Positions 46,197-55,223 of a DNA stretch of 64,000 nucleotides are shown piece after piece; the stretch's first letter is position 1, and every line of letters starts with the position of its first letter. A model generated the notes under the pieces. That model saw only the letters and a program-made list of their open reading frames with translations. It was not told the origin of the DNA and did no database searches. The position numbers were made by a program, and so were the translations under genes. The DNA lies in the NCBI RefSeq assembly GCF_012927485.1, contig NZ_JABBPC010000018.1, positions 1-64,000 of the forward strand, written 5' to 3'. This DNA comes from Polaromonas sp. Lineage in GTDB: Bacteria; Pseudomonadota; Gammaproteobacteria; Burkholderiales; Burkholderiaceae_C.

Positions 46197-46871
46197 TTGA
46201 GCGATCAAAAAAAACGGGCAGACTCGCTGCCCACGAACATGGTGAAACCGTCTATGCAAACCAGCGAACTAATGTCGGTCTTGGCGGATGGCCAATTGGC
46301 CGGTAAGGACTTTGTAGCGGCTTTGCAGACCTGCCAGCAGGATGAGTCTGCACTGGCCTGCTGGAACACCTACCACTTGATCGGTGATGTACTGCGATCT
46401 CCCGCCTCGTTGGTGTTAGGTGGGGACCTGGTTTTTGTTAGTCGGATCAGCCAGCGTTTGGCACAGCTATCCCTGGATGGGGTGGAGCTTCGTTCTCTTG
46501 AATTCGGTTCTGTACTGCCGACCGAGGGACCAGCCGCCGAGGAAGTTACCCATCGCCGCGGCCCGGCGTCCAACGATGGTAATTTCCGTTGGAAGCTGGT
46601 GGCTGGTTTTGCTTCTTTGGCGGCCGTCTCGGCACTTGCTTGGGACGTATCCAGCTTTCTGACTACGGTCTCTGCTCCGCAGCAACTCGCCCAGATTTCA
46701 GGGCCCCACCAATTGGTTGTGGATTCACCACGGGGCCCGATGGCGGGCGACGCCCGGCTTTATGAGTTGCTGGCTGCGCACAAGCAGTTGAGCGGTATGT
46801 CCGCCTTGCAGGAGCCCTCAGGCTTTTTGCGAAATGCTACTTTTGAAACGTCGCAAAACACGGGGCGCTGA
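46197..46871 (+). CDS. rseA: sigma-E anti-sigma factor RseA (MucA)
   Basis: 224 residues. The cytoplasmic RseA_N domain (SELMSVLADGQLAGKDFVAAL, CWNTYHLIGDVLRSP) holds sigma-E inactive; a single membrane helix lies at about 139-160 (LVAGFASLAAVSALAW), followed by a periplasmic tail of about 60 residues that RseB would bind. The start is uncertain: TTG at 46197, or ATG at 46239 or 46254; the last gives MQTSELMSVL, the best family match. Expected to be cleaved by DegS- and RseP-type proteases, not encoded here. Confidence 0.9.
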   Translation: MSDQKKRADSLPTNMVKPSMQTSELMSVLADGQLAGKDFVAALQTCQQDESALACWNTYHLIGDVLRSPASLVLGGDLVFVSRISQRLAQLSLDGVELRSLEFGSVLPTEGPAAEEVTHRRGPASNDGNFRWKLVAGFASLAAVSALAWDVSSFLTTVSAPQQLAQISGPHQLVVDSPRGPMAGDARLYELLAAHKQLSGMSALQEPSGFLRNATFETSQNTGR

Positions 46872-46907
46872 CTCCACGTTGAGTTCCGGTAATGTTCGCA
46901 AAAATCC

Positions 46908-48011
46908 ATGAAATTTAAGTCTTTTTGTTTTCTGACCATTGCAGGATTTGTGCTCTTTGCTATGAATTATGTAGCAGCTCAGGCACCTTCATCGGTGGCC
47001 CAATTTCCAGCCGAAACGACTCAGGGAAAAATAGCGCCCTCGGGCGGTAGCGCAGGACGGGAGGCGATAAGCCTGGGAGCCAGTTCCAACGCACCGGCTT
47101 TAGCGGCAGAGTCCAAGAGCGTCAATGACTGGTTGATGCGCATGCACGATGCTTCAAGAAAACGGGCCTATATCGGAACCTTTGTCGTGTCGTCAGGCGG
47201 CGTGATGTCAAGTGCGAAAATCTGGCATGTCTGCGAAGGCAACCAACAGATGGAACGGATTGAAACGCTTACGGGTGCCCCGCGGTCTATTTTCCGGCAC
47301 AACGATCAGGTGATCACCTTTATGCCCGACCAGAAGGTGGTTCGCAGTGAAAAACGGGAGTCGTCAGACATGTTTCCCGAGTTTCTTCAGTCGGCCGATA
47401 GCCACATCGCCGACTTTTACAAGATTCGGTCGGACGGCGTCGAGCGGGTGGCGGGGGTCAAGTCTGACATCATCATGCTCGTTCCCAAGGACAACATGCG
47501 ATTTGGCTACCGTGTCTGGACCGAGCAGAAGAAAGGCTTGGTGGTAAAACTGCAGACACTGGACATCGATGGCAAGGTGCTTGAGCAGGCCGGGTTTTCA
47601 GAGCTGCAACTCGATGCGCCCGTCAAGATGGATAAACTCATTCGGATGATGGGCAAAGTAGAGGGCTACCATGTTGAAAAAGCCGTCTTGGTGAAGACGA
47701 CGGCAAGTGTCGAAGGCTGGGTTTTGAAGGCGCCCGTGGCCGGCTTTAAACCGATGAGTTGCTATAAGCGTCCGCCTGTCTCGACTGTGGGCGATGAACC
47801 TCTACAGTGGGTTTTTTCCGATGGCCTTGCCTCTGTTTCCATCTTTGTGGAGCCCTTTGATCCGCAGCGTCATGGTAAGGAATCCACGTTGTCATTGGGC
47901 GCTACCCAGACGATAACTAAGCGCATGGATGGGTACTGGATAACCATCATGGGAGAAGCGCCCATTACAACTTTACGGCTCTTCGCCAGTGGGCTGGAGC
48001 ATAAGAAGTAA
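46908..48011 (+). CDS. rseB: periplasmic sigma-E regulator RseB (MucB)
   Basis: 367 residues. A signal peptide (about 1-26, FLTIAGFVLFAMNYVAAQA) precedes an LolA-like N-terminal domain (DWLMRMHDASRKRAYIGTFVVSSGG) and a C-terminal domain (SDGLASVSIFVEPF, GYWITIMGEAP) typical of MucB/RseB. It binds the periplasmic part of RseA and shields it from cleavage, sensing envelope lipopolysaccharide. Third gene of the rpoE operon. Confidence 0.93.
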   Translation: MKFKSFCFLTIAGFVLFAMNYVAAQAPSSVAQFPAETTQGKIAPSGGSAGREAISLGASSNAPALAAESKSVNDWLMRMHDASRKRAYIGTFVVSSGGVMSSAKIWHVCEGNQQMERIETLTGAPRSIFRHNDQVITFMPDQKVVRSEKRESSDMFPEFLQSADSHIADFYKIRSDGVERVAGVKSDIIMLVPKDNMRFGYRVWTEQKKGLVVKLQTLDIDGKVLEQAGFSELQLDAPVKMDKLIRMMGKVEGYHVEKAVLVKTTASVEGWVLKAPVAGFKPMSCYKRPPVSTVGDEPLQWVFSDGLASVSIFVEPFDPQRHGKESTLSLGATQTITKRMDGYWITIMGEAPITTLRLFASGLEHKK

Positions 48012-48153
48012 GACGGGGCGCTCCAGCAAGAATTTCCGAAAAACGTTGCGCCTATGGGCGGATTGTTTTTCTTGCTGCTGACCCCCAACTGCCTGACTTG
48101 ATGTAACGATAACTTTTTTTGCCTGACTACCAATACTTATGACGAGGTTGATG

Positions 48154-49620
48154 ATGCATGAATCGAATTTAAAATCCCTGCGTTCCTATCTCGCGGCGGG
48201 TTTATTGACCGTTGTTGCCGCGACCGCCGCGCTGCCTGTCACACCCGTGTGGGCGCAAACGCGCACCTTGCCCGACTTCACCGATCTGGTTGAGCAAGTT
48301 GGCCCCTCGGTGGTTAACATCCGTACCCTTGAAAAAGTCAAGACCTCTGCCGGAGGAGGTGCCGATGAGCAAATGCTCGAATTCTTCCGGCGTTTCGGCA
48401 TTCCCGTGCCGCCCAACATGCCCCGAACACCACATCCTGATCGCAACCAGCCGCAGTTGCCCGACGAGGATCAGCCCCGTGGCGTGGGTTCTGGGTTCAT
48501 CCTGACGGCGGACGGCTTCGTCATGACCAATGCGCATGTGGTTGAAGGCGCGGATGAGGTGGTCGTCACGCTGACCGACAAGCGTGAATTCAAAGCCAGA
48601 ATCATTGGCGTTGACAAACGCAGCGATGTTGCCGTGGTGAAGATTGAGGCTAATGGACTAGCGGCCGTGAAAATTGGCGATATAAACCGCCTTAAGGTGG
48701 GCGAATGGGTCATGGCTATCGGCTCACCGTTTGGCCTTGAAAACACGGTTACTGCGGGGATTGTCAGCGCAAAGCAGCGCGATACCGGCGACTACCTACC
48801 CTTCATCCAGACCGATGTGGCGATCAACCCCGGGAACTCGGGTGGACCTTTGATCAATATGCGCGGAGAGGTCGTGGGCATTAACAGCCAGATCTATTCA
48901 CGTTCAGGCGGCTTTCAGGGCATATCCTTTGCCATCCCCATTGACGAGGCGACCCGCGTGGCTGACCAGTTGCGCGTTAGCGGCAAAGTAACGCGCGGGC
49001 GCATCGGCGTTCAGATTGACCAGGTAACCAAAGAGGTGGCCGAATCTATAGGGCTTGGCAAGACCCAGGGCGCGCTTGTGAGAGGCGTGGAGAGCGGCGC
49101 ACCTGCGGAAAAAGCGGGCATAGAAGCTGGCGACATTATCATTAAGTTTGACGGCAAGCCGATTGAGAAAGCCGGTGATCTCCCGCGTATGGTCGGCAAT
49201 GTGAAGCCGGGTGTCAAAGCGGTGGTGACTGTATTCAGACGCGGATCGACCAAAGATTTGGCCGTCATCATCGGCGAAATGGAATCCGAAAAACCAGTTC
49301 AGAAAACTTCGGGGCCAGAGCCCAAACCGCCATCGGCTGGCCCCGCGAAAGTGCTGGGTATGGTTCTGAGCGAGCTACCTGATTCGCAGAAAAAAGAGCT
49401 CAAGATCAAGGGCGGCGTGAAAGTGGAAACCGCTGACGGCGCAGCTGCCCGGGCCGGGCTTCGGGAAGGCGATGTGATCGTGGCGATTGCAAATTCTGAA
49501 ATCAAGAGTGTCAAAGAGTTCGACGCTGCGCTGGCGAGGATCGACAAATCGAAGGCGGTCAACGTGTTGTTTCGGCGCGGCGAGTGGGCGCAGTATGCGC
49601 TGATCCGACCTGCACATTGA
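48154..49620 (+). CDS. mucD: periplasmic Do-family serine protease (MucD/DegP)
   Basis: 488 residues from the ATG at 48154. ATGs at 48139 and 48151 are in frame, but CGAGG at about 48143 best serves 48151 or 48154. A signal peptide ends near TPVWAQ. Counting from 48139, the protease triad is His133 (TNAHVVEG), Asp163 (RSDVAVV) and Ser234 (NPGNSGGPL); two PDZ domains follow. The LA-loop region (FRRFGIPVPPNMPRTPHPDRN) differs clearly from that of the htrA paralogue. It lies in the sigma-E operon, the usual place of mucD. A hairpin terminator follows at 49678-49709. Confidence 0.94.
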   Translation: MHESNLKSLRSYLAAGLLTVVAATAALPVTPVWAQTRTLPDFTDLVEQVGPSVVNIRTLEKVKTSAGGGADEQMLEFFRRFGIPVPPNMPRTPHPDRNQPQLPDEDQPRGVGSGFILTADGFVMTNAHVVEGADEVVVTLTDKREFKARIIGVDKRSDVAVVKIEANGLAAVKIGDINRLKVGEWVMAIGSPFGLENTVTAGIVSAKQRDTGDYLPFIQTDVAINPGNSGGPLINMRGEVVGINSQIYSRSGGFQGISFAIPIDEATRVADQLRVSGKVTRGRIGVQIDQVTKEVAESIGLGKTQGALVRGVESGAPAEKAGIEAGDIIIKFDGKPIEKAGDLPRMVGNVKPGVKAVVTVFRRGSTKDLAVIIGEMESEKPVQKTSGPEPKPPSAGPAKVLGMVLSELPDSQKKELKIKGGVKVETADGAAARAGLREGDVIVAIANSEIKSVKEFDAALARIDKSKAVNVLFRRGEWAQYALIRPAH

Positions 49621-49677
49621 AGGGCACGGTTTCTCTGGTTGGAAGCCAAACCAATTAGCTAAGTTTTTAATTCCCGC

Positions 49678-49709
49678 AAAACCCCGTATTTTTTTAGCAA
49701 GGGGTTTTT
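49678..49709 (+). terminator. mucD terminator
   Basis: AAAACCCC (49678-49685) pairs with GGGGTTTTT (49701-49709) across a 15-base T-rich loop, about 58 bases after the mucD stop. It closes the rpoE-rseA-rseB-mucD operon and separates it from lepA. Confidence 0.75.
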
Positions 49710-49740
49710 CTGAGCGAGCCAACACTTTTCTAGGCTTAAA

Positions 49741-49860
49741 ACAACTTTTTATTGAGAGAGAAATTCATAAATTTGTTTGTAGCCACCTATTTAAGGCTTC
49801 GTCATGGATCGATTTCTATATAATTCTGCAAGACTTCTGCATTTTTTAGATATAAAGAAA
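49741..49860. other. AT-rich segment (about 29% GC) next to DnaA boxes
   Basis: Counted by eye, 35 of 120 bases are G or C, about 29%, against roughly 60% in the neighbouring genes. It includes runs such as CATTTTTTAGATATAAAG and TCTATATAATTCT. It ends about 40 bases before the first DnaA-box-like 9-mer, the relative placing of an unwinding element in bacterial origins. Function is inferred only. Confidence 0.5.
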
Positions 49861-49902
49861 CCGGGAACAAATGGGTTCAAGTTTATTGGAGCTATCCCGG
49901 GC

Positions 49903-49970
49903 TGATCCACAGGTCATCCACATGTTGTCCAGAGGTCATCAACATAAAATTGTGAATAAGTTGTGCATAA
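49903..49970. promoter_or_regulatory. array of six DnaA-box-like 9-mers with 11-bp phasing
   Basis: Forward: TGATCCACA (49903-49911), TCATCCACA (49914-49922), TTGTCCAGA (49925-49933) and TCATCAACA (49936-49944), with 1, 1, 2 and 2 differences from TTATCCACA. Reverse: TGTGAATAA (49951-49959) and TGTGCATAA (49962-49970), whose complements TTATTCACA and TTATGCACA match TTATNCACA exactly. Start points are 11 bp apart within each group, so DnaA would sit on one face of the helix. Boxes seen directly; role inferred. Confidence 0.65.
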
Positions 49971-50040
49971 GTTTCCTGTTGCTAGCTTGCAACGACAAAA
50001 ATATGGCTGTTTTGGGGCTGTTCGCTAAAGGCTTTTTGCC

Positions 50041-50046
50041 TACAAT
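50041..50046 (+). promoter_or_regulatory. -10 element of the candidate small RNA
   Basis: TACAAT (5 of 6 to TATAAT). The position 17 bases upstream reads CTGTTC, a weak -35, so an activator or a weak promoter is likely. Confidence 0.4.
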
Positions 50047-50052
50047 GAACTT

Positions 50053-50117
50053 CCAACTATCGCAGTTGCCATAGATTGTTGGTTCAGGGCGCGTCGCTAC
50101 TTGACGCGCCCTTTTTT
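50053..50117 (+). ncRNA. candidate small RNA upstream of lepA
   Basis: A transcript starting a few bases after the TACAAT hexamer (50041-50046) and ending at the strong terminator at 50087-50117 would be about 65-70 nt. Its 5' part can form a hairpin between CCAAC (near 50053) and GTTGG (near 50079), followed by the GC-rich terminator stem and a six-T tail, the usual plan of a short Hfq-type small RNA. No Rfam family was recognised by eye. It could instead be an attenuated leader of lepA. Confidence 0.4.
50087..50117 (+). terminator. strong intrinsic terminator upstream of lepA
   Basis: GGGCGCGTC (50087-50095), loop GCTACTT, GACGCGCCC (50103-50111), then six T's: a 9-bp perfect GC-rich stem. 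No protein gene ends here, since mucD ends 470 bases upstream and has its own terminator; this implies a separate short transcript. Confidence 0.9.
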
Positions 50118-50125
50118 ATGGTCTT

Positions 50126-50153
50126 TTGCGAATAGTCTTTAATCTCTTCGCAA
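50126..50153. repeat. inverted repeat in the lepA leader
   Basis: TTGCGAA (50126-50132) and TTCGCAA (50147-50153) with a 14-base spacer, ending 29 bases before the lepA start. It could be an operator or an mRNA hairpin. Confidence 0.45.
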
Positions 50154-50182
50154 TACTTTCAAGTACTTAGGCGTTCTCGTTG

Positions 50183-51994
50183 ATGAATCACATCAGAAAT
50201 TTTTCGATCATTGCACACATTGATCATGGCAAATCCACGCTTGCAGACAGGATCATCCAGCGTTGTGGTGGCCTGCAAGATCGCGAGATGAGTGCTCAGG
50301 TGCTTGATTCGATGGATATCGAAAAAGAGCGTGGGATAACTATCAAGGCGCAGACCGCCGCGTTGAAATACAAGGCACTCGATGGTCAGATTTATCACCT
50401 CAATCTGATCGACACCCCGGGACATGTCGACTTTTCTTACGAGGTCAGTCGCTCGTTGTCTGCCTGTGAAGGTGCGTTGTTGGTGGTGGATGCCAGCCAA
50501 GGTGTCGAGGCACAGACTGTTGCCAACTGCTACACGGCATTGGAGTTGGGTGTGGAGGTTGTACCCGTGTTGAATAAAATGGATTTGCCGCAGGCCGACC
50601 CAGACAACGCCAGGCAGGAAATCGAAGACGTGATCGGTATTGATGCGACCGACGCGATTCCGTGCAGTGCCAAGACCGGCATGGGTATTGACGAAATTCT
50701 GGAAGCTGTGATTGCTCGGATCCCACCCCCCAAAGGCAACCCGAACGGCGCCCTGCGCGCGATGATTATTGACAGCTGGTACGACGCCTACGTGGGCGTG
50801 GTCATGCTGGTACGTGTGGTGGATGGGCGCTTGGCCAAGGGTGATCGGATCAAGCTCATGGCCAGTGAAGCCACCTACAACGCAGATCAGTTGGGCGTCT
50901 TCACCCCCCACACCGAGGAGCGTCAGTCACTCGAAGCCGGAGAAGTGGGCTTTGTGATCGCAGGCATCAAGGAACTTCAGGCGGCGCGGGTCGGCGATAC
51001 CCTGACCATGATCAAGCCCGGTACGGGTGGCGCTGCTTTCACGGCCACCGAGCCGTTGCCTGGCTTCAAGGAAATCCAGCCTCAAGTGTTCGCCGGCCTC
51101 TATCCGAGCGAGGCTAGCGAGTACGAGTCGCTGCGAGACGCGCTGGAAAAGCTCAAGCTCAACGATGCATCGCTGCATTACGAGCCTGAAGTCAGTCAAG
51201 CCCTTGGCTTTGGATTTCGTTGCGGATTTCTGGGCCTGCTTCACATGGAAATTGTCCAGGAGCGGTTGGAGCGGGAGTTCGATCAGGATCTGATCACGAC
51301 GGCGCCTAGTGTGGTGTACGAAGTGGTCAAGGCCGATGGCGAAATCATGCGGGTCGAGAATCCGTCGAAAATCCCCGACGCCGGAAGAGTCAGTGAGATT
51401 CGCGAACCCATCGTCACAGTGCATCTTTATATGCCGCAAGATTGTGTAGGCGCCGTCATGACGCTGGCCAATCTCAAGCGCGGCGTTCAGTTGAACATGG
51501 CCTACCACGGCAAGCAGGTCATGCTGACGTACGAGATGCCTCTGGGCGAAATCGTGCTGGACTTCTTTGACAAGCTGAAATCCGTCTCTCGCGGCTACGC
51601 ATCGATGGATTATGAGTTCAAGGAATTCAGGGCCTCCGATGTGGTGAAAGTCGATATTTTGCTCAATGGCGAGAAAGTAGACGCGCTGTCCATCATCGTT
51701 CACCGCAGTCAGTCGGCCTATCGGGGGCGAGCCGTAGTGGCCAAAATGCGTGAAATTATTTCTCGACAGCAATTCGACGTGGCGATCCAGGCAGCCATCG
51801 GGGCCAACATTATTGCGCGTGAGACAATTAAGGCGCTGCGCAAGAACGTGATCGCCAAGTGCTACGGCGGCGATATTTCACGTAAGCGCAAACTCCTTGA
51901 AAAACAAAAAGCAGGAAAAAAACGCATGAAACAAATCGGTTCTGTGGAGGTACCTCAAGAGGCGTTCCTCGCCATATTGCAGGTAGAAGATTAA
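50183..51994 (+). CDS. lepA: elongation factor 4 (LepA)
   Basis: 603 residues, translational GTPase that back-translocates or remodels stalled ribosomes. It starts [19 protein letters not shown], with the P-loop AHIDHGKS, switch [10 protein letters not shown] and NKMD; elongation-factor domains follow and the unique C-terminal domain ends in [22 protein letters not shown]. The ATG at 50183 is preferred over the TTG at 50180. The stop overlaps the lepB start (TAATG). Confidence 0.97.
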   Translation: MNHIRNFSIIAHIDHGKSTLADRIIQRCGGLQDREMSAQVLDSMDIEKERGITIKAQTAALKYKALDGQIYHLNLIDTPGHVDFSYEVSRSLSACEGALLVVDASQGVEAQTVANCYTALELGVEVVPVLNKMDLPQADPDNARQEIEDVIGIDATDAIPCSAKTGMGIDEILEAVIARIPPPKGNPNGALRAMIIDSWYDAYVGVVMLVRVVDGRLAKGDRIKLMASEATYNADQLGVFTPHTEERQSLEAGEVGFVIAGIKELQAARVGDTLTMIKPGTGGAAFTATEPLPGFKEIQPQVFAGLYPSEASEYESLRDALEKLKLNDASLHYEPEVSQALGFGFRCGFLGLLHMEIVQERLEREFDQDLITTAPSVVYEVVKADGEIMRVENPSKIPDAGRVSEIREPIVTVHLYMPQDCVGAVMTLANLKRGVQLNMAYHGKQVMLTYEMPLGEIVLDFFDKLKSVSRGYASMDYEFKEFRASDVVKVDILLNGEKVDALSIIVHRSQSAYRGRAVVAKMREIISRQQFDVAIQAAIGANIIARETIKALRKNVIAKCYGGDISRKRKLLEKQKAGKKRMKQIGSVEVPQEAFLAILQVED

Positions 51995-52971
51995 TGCGCA
52001 GCGTAATGAGTTCAATCACGGCGGTGGTGCTGGCGGCGTTTGTGGGTTACGGCGCGGCCTGGTATTTGGGTGCTGTAGAGGGCAATTTTTCTCTGCTGCT
52101 GTTTTTGGCCACGGTGGTCACTGGCATCTACTGGCTTGCCGAGCGATTTTATTTTCTGCCACAGCGGCGACAAGCCGTTGTAGCGCTCGAAGTGAGCGCT
52201 TTGAGTCGCCAGGCTGAACTAACCAAAATGGGCATTAGCCAAGTCGACGACAACACCAAGGAAGTCAAAGCTCGCCTCATCATGCAGCCGTGGTGGCTGG
52301 ACTGGACCGCTGGCTTGTTTCCGGTGATTGTCGTGGTGTTTCTGCTGCGTTCTTTTCTGTTTGAGCCTTTCAAGATTCCGTCTGGTTCCATGATCCCGAC
52401 CTTGCTCGTCAACGACCTGATTTTGGTTAATAAATTTCACTATGGTGTGCGCCTGCCGGTCATTAACACCAAGATATTTGACAACCACAGCCCGGAGCGC
52501 GGTGATGTGATGGTATTCCGCTATCCACCCAAACCTAGCCTGGATTACATCAAACGCGTTGTCGGCATCCCTGGCGACGAGGTGGCTTACCTTAACAAGA
52601 AGCTCACCATCAATGGGAAACCTTTGGTCAAGACACCCTTGCCCGATTTTTTTGATGAGGATGCGCTGCGCTACGCAAAGCAGTTTCAGGAGGTCAATGG
52701 CGACCGGAAATACCGACTGCTCAACGACGAAGATCGTCCGGCTTTCATCCCGGGTGCTGATGACTTTCCCTTCAAAGAAAATTGCCGTTACAGCAGCGAG
52801 GGCGTCGTGTGCAAGGTGCCGGAAGGGCACTATTTCATGATGGGGGACAACCGCGATAATTCACTGGATTCCCGCTATTGGGGTTTTGTCCCAGAGAAGA
52901 ACATTGTGGGTAAGGCCTTTTTTGTATGGATGAATTTCGGCAACCTGAAACGTATTGGTGCTTTCCAGTAA
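51994..52971 (+). CDS. lepB: signal peptidase I
   Basis: 325 residues. Membrane segments at about 7-27 and 31-48 and a further one at 106-121 precede the periplasmic catalytic domain. The Ser/Lys dyad is Ser132 (KIPSGSMIPTL) and Lys187 (DYIKRVVGIPGD); the box GDNRDNSLDSRYWGFV is complete. It removes signal peptides from exported proteins. Coupled to lepA by a one-base overlap, the classic lepA-lepB pair. Confidence 0.96.
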   Translation: MRSVMSSITAVVLAAFVGYGAAWYLGAVEGNFSLLLFLATVVTGIYWLAERFYFLPQRRQAVVALEVSALSRQAELTKMGISQVDDNTKEVKARLIMQPWWLDWTAGLFPVIVVVFLLRSFLFEPFKIPSGSMIPTLLVNDLILVNKFHYGVRLPVINTKIFDNHSPERGDVMVFRYPPKPSLDYIKRVVGIPGDEVAYLNKKLTINGKPLVKTPLPDFFDEDALRYAKQFQEVNGDRKYRLLNDEDRPAFIPGADDFPFKENCRYSSEGVVCKVPEGHYFMMGDNRDNSLDSRYWGFVPEKNIVGKAFFVWMNFGNLKRIGAFQ

Positions 52972-53058
52972 TTTCGACCTTGGGGCAGGCACTAGGGAGT
53001 GCTCAGCTAACTGTTTAATAGGACTCACATGGCTTTCTAGTCAACGCAGGAGAAAAAA

Positions 53059-53400
53059 ATGAAATATCAGCAGCATGGAATTTCCTTCATCGGCCTCTTG
53101 TTTGTGGGGGGCGTTTTGGCGGTCGCTAGCGTCTTGATTGTCCAGGTTGTGCCAACGCTGATTGAATTCCAGGCCATTACCAAGGCGGCCAGCAAAGCCA
53201 CCGAGGGCGGCACAGTCGCAGAAATAAGAGCTATTTTCGACAAGGCCGCAGCGGTTGATGACATTAAATCAATTTCGGGAAAAGATTTGGAAGTGACCAA
53301 GGAAGGCGATAAGACCGTTGTCGGTTTTGCGTACACCAGAGAAATTCACTTGGCTGGCCCTGCGTACCTGCTGCTTAAGTACAACAGTCGATCGAAGTAA
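53059..53400 (+). CDS. DUF4845 pilin-like membrane protein
   Basis: 113 residues. An N-terminal type-IV-pilin-like helix (HGISFIGLLFVGGVLAVASVLIVQVVPTLIEF) is followed by a small soluble domain with VAEIRAIFDKAAAVDDIKSISGKDLEV. DUF4845 proteins regularly lie between lepB and rnc in Beta- and Gammaproteobacteria; their function is unknown. AGGAG lies about 8 bases before the ATG. Its stop directly abuts the rnc start. Confidence 0.88.
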   Translation: MKYQQHGISFIGLLFVGGVLAVASVLIVQVVPTLIEFQAITKAASKATEGGTVAEIRAIFDKAAAVDDIKSISGKDLEVTKEGDKTVVGFAYTREIHLAGPAYLLLKYNSRSK

Positions 53401-54102
53401 GTGCGAGCCACTGCCACCTCAAGCGCCGACTTGCTTGCCCTGCAAAAGTGCCTTCAGCACGATTTTTCCAATCCCAAGCTGCTCGCACAGGCGCTGACGC
53501 ATCGCAGTTTTTCAGCCGACAACAACGAACGAATCGAGTTTTTAGGTGATTCCGTCCTGAATTTGGCCGTGGCCGCCCTGTTGTACGAACAGCTCAGCGA
53601 GGTCCCCGAGGGCGATTTGTCGCGGGTACGTGCCAACCTTGTCAAGCAGGACACCCTTCACAAACTGGCTTTGGTGCTCGGTCTGCCGGACCGGTTGCGG
53701 CTGGGCGAAGGGGAAGCCAAATCTGGTGGACAGAATCGGCCGTCCATATTAGCCGATGCCTTGGAAGCGGTGATTGGCGCGGTGTACCTGGATGCGGGCT
53801 TCGACAAGGCCGACCAGTTGGTGCGGCGCCTATTCAAGGATGTCGAAATCAACCCCCAGATGCAGGCCATCGGCAAAGACCCGAAGACCGAATTACAGGA
53901 GTGGTTGCAAGGCCGCAAAATGAAGTTGCCGATTTACCGCGTGGTAGGCACCATGGGGGCTGCGCACAAGCAGACATTCGAGGTGGAGTGTGAGATAACC
54001 GAATATGGTCGGGCTGAGCGCGGCATCGGCGGCTCTCGCCGAGTCGGCGAGCAGGCGGCCGCAACGGCCATGCTGATGTTTGTCAAAACGCTGGATTCCT
54101 GA
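53401..54102 (+). CDS. rnc: ribonuclease III
   Basis: 233 residues. It cuts double-stranded RNA in rRNA precursors and regulatory RNAs. The signature [13 protein letters not shown] carries the metal-binding residues, with the second acidic cluster [17 protein letters not shown]; the C-terminal double-strand RNA-binding domain (~158-230) holds [18 protein letters not shown]. The start is GTG at 53401, immediately after the preceding stop. The first dozen residues are not conserved, so a later start is possible. Confidence 0.95.
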   Translation: MRATATSSADLLALQKCLQHDFSNPKLLAQALTHRSFSADNNERIEFLGDSVLNLAVAALLYEQLSEVPEGDLSRVRANLVKQDTLHKLALVLGLPDRLRLGEGEAKSGGQNRPSILADALEAVIGAVYLDAGFDKADQLVRRLFKDVEINPQMQAIGKDPKTELQEWLQGRKMKLPIYRVVGTMGAAHKQTFEVECEITEYGRAERGIGGSRRVGEQAAATAMLMFVKTLDS

Positions 54103-54143
54103 CTCAGCGCTATAAAAACTTTAGCCCAACACCTTTAAAGATT

Positions 54144-55223
54144 ATGAGTACAGGTAAAAAAGAACCTAAAAAACCAATAAAAGCGGCCGCAAAAGCGCCG
54201 ATCAATGCGCCGGGGGTGAAGTCCCTTGAACCAGGGCCTGGTCAAGATGCGCTCGGAGCCATGCTGGCTAACGCGTTGTTGTCCCGGGGCGCGGCGGTGC
54301 CTGCCGCCGATCTCCTTTCCACCGTCGACATTCCACCCGTCGGCGATCAGCGGTGCGGCCTGATTGCCATTGTCGGCAAACCCAATGTGGGTAAATCAAC
54401 CTTGCTGAATGCGCTGGTGGGCCAGAAAATCAGCATTACATCGCGCAAGGCTCAGACCACACGGCATCGCATCACAGGCATGCGCACCGTCAACGCAACC
54501 CAGTTTGTATTTGTGGACACGCCGGGATTTCAGACCCGGCATGCCAACGCTTTGAACCGTTCGTTGAATCGCACGGTCGTCGGAGCCGTCAACGATGTGG
54601 ATTTGATCGTGTTTGTTGTGGAAGCGGGCCAGTTCAACCAGGCCGATGCCAGGGTGCTGTCTTTGTTGCCCGAAAAAACACCCGCAATTTTGTTGGCTAA
54701 TAAGTTTGACCTGATTCATCGCCGCGCTGAAATTGCTCCATGGCTTAAGGAGATGCAGGAGCGCCACAACTTCGCAGAGTTTGTGCCCATGTCGGCCAAC
54801 AGTAGCAAGGATGTCGAGCGCTTGTTCGGTATTTGCGAAAAATATCTTCCGCTACAACCGTGGATGTACGGCGCAGACGAACTGACCGATCGCAGCGACC
54901 GCTTTATGGCCGCCGAGATCATTCGCGAAAAACTGTTTCGTCTTACGGGCGACGAGTTACCTTACACCTCGACCGTGTTGATTGACCAGTATCAGGAAGA
55001 GGGTAATCTGCGCAAGATCGCTGCGACCATCGTGGTTGAACGCGACGGTCACAAGGGCATGATCATTGGCGAAAAAGGCGAGAAACTGAAACGTATCGGA
55101 ACCGAAGCCCGGCACGAGTTGGAAGCGCTGACGGGGGGCAAGGTGTTTCTTGAGATATGGGTGAAGGTTCGCTCGGGCTGGGCTGATGATGAGGCTCGGG
55201 TTAAAACTTTTGGCTATGAGTAA
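54144..55223 (+). CDS. era: GTPase Era
   Basis: 359 residues, longer than the ~300 typical because of a Lys/Ala/Pro-rich N-terminal extension of about 70 residues with no recognisable domain. G1 [11 protein letters not shown], effector [12 protein letters not shown] and NKFD motifs are followed by the KH domain ([19 protein letters not shown]). It binds the 3' end of 16S rRNA and aids 30S assembly. It follows rnc, as in most Proteobacteria. Whether the extension is translated depends on the start: ATG at 54144, no strong ribosome site. Confidence 0.95.
   Translation: MSTGKKEPKKPIKAAAKAPINAPGVKSLEPGPGQDALGAMLANALLSRGAAVPAADLLSTVDIPPVGDQRCGLIAIVGKPNVGKSTLLNALVGQKISITSRKAQTTRHRITGMRTVNATQFVFVDTPGFQTRHANALNRSLNRTVVGAVNDVDLIVFVVEAGQFNQADARVLSLLPEKTPAILLANKFDLIHRRAEIAPWLKEMQERHNFAEFVPMSANSSKDVERLFGICEKYLPLQPWMYGADELTDRSDRFMAAEIIREKLFRLTGDELPYTSTVLIDQYQEEGNLRKIAATIVVERDGHKGMIIGEKGEKLKRIGTEARHELEALTGGKVFLEIWVKVRSGWADDEARVKTFGYE

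Larger units (their letters stand above)
49621..50182. other. 562-base intergenic region between mucD and lepA
   Basis: Contains, in order, the mucD terminator, a 120-base stretch of very low GC, an array of six DnaA-box-like 9-mers, a candidate small-RNA unit with its own -10 and strong terminator, and the lepA leader with an inverted repeat. No convincing protein gene is present. Each part is listed separately. Confidence 0.8.

Noticed and set aside
49741-49970. Calling this region the chromosomal origin outright
   Set aside because: dnaA, dnaN, gyrB and rpmH are not in the window and skew cannot be judged from 64 kb; it is reported only as an origin-like or DnaA-titration candidate.
49871-50074. 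67-residue open frame across the DnaA-box array
   Set aside because: No ribosome site and no recognisable protein features; its sequence is explained by the phased 9-mers and the promoter/sRNA region.
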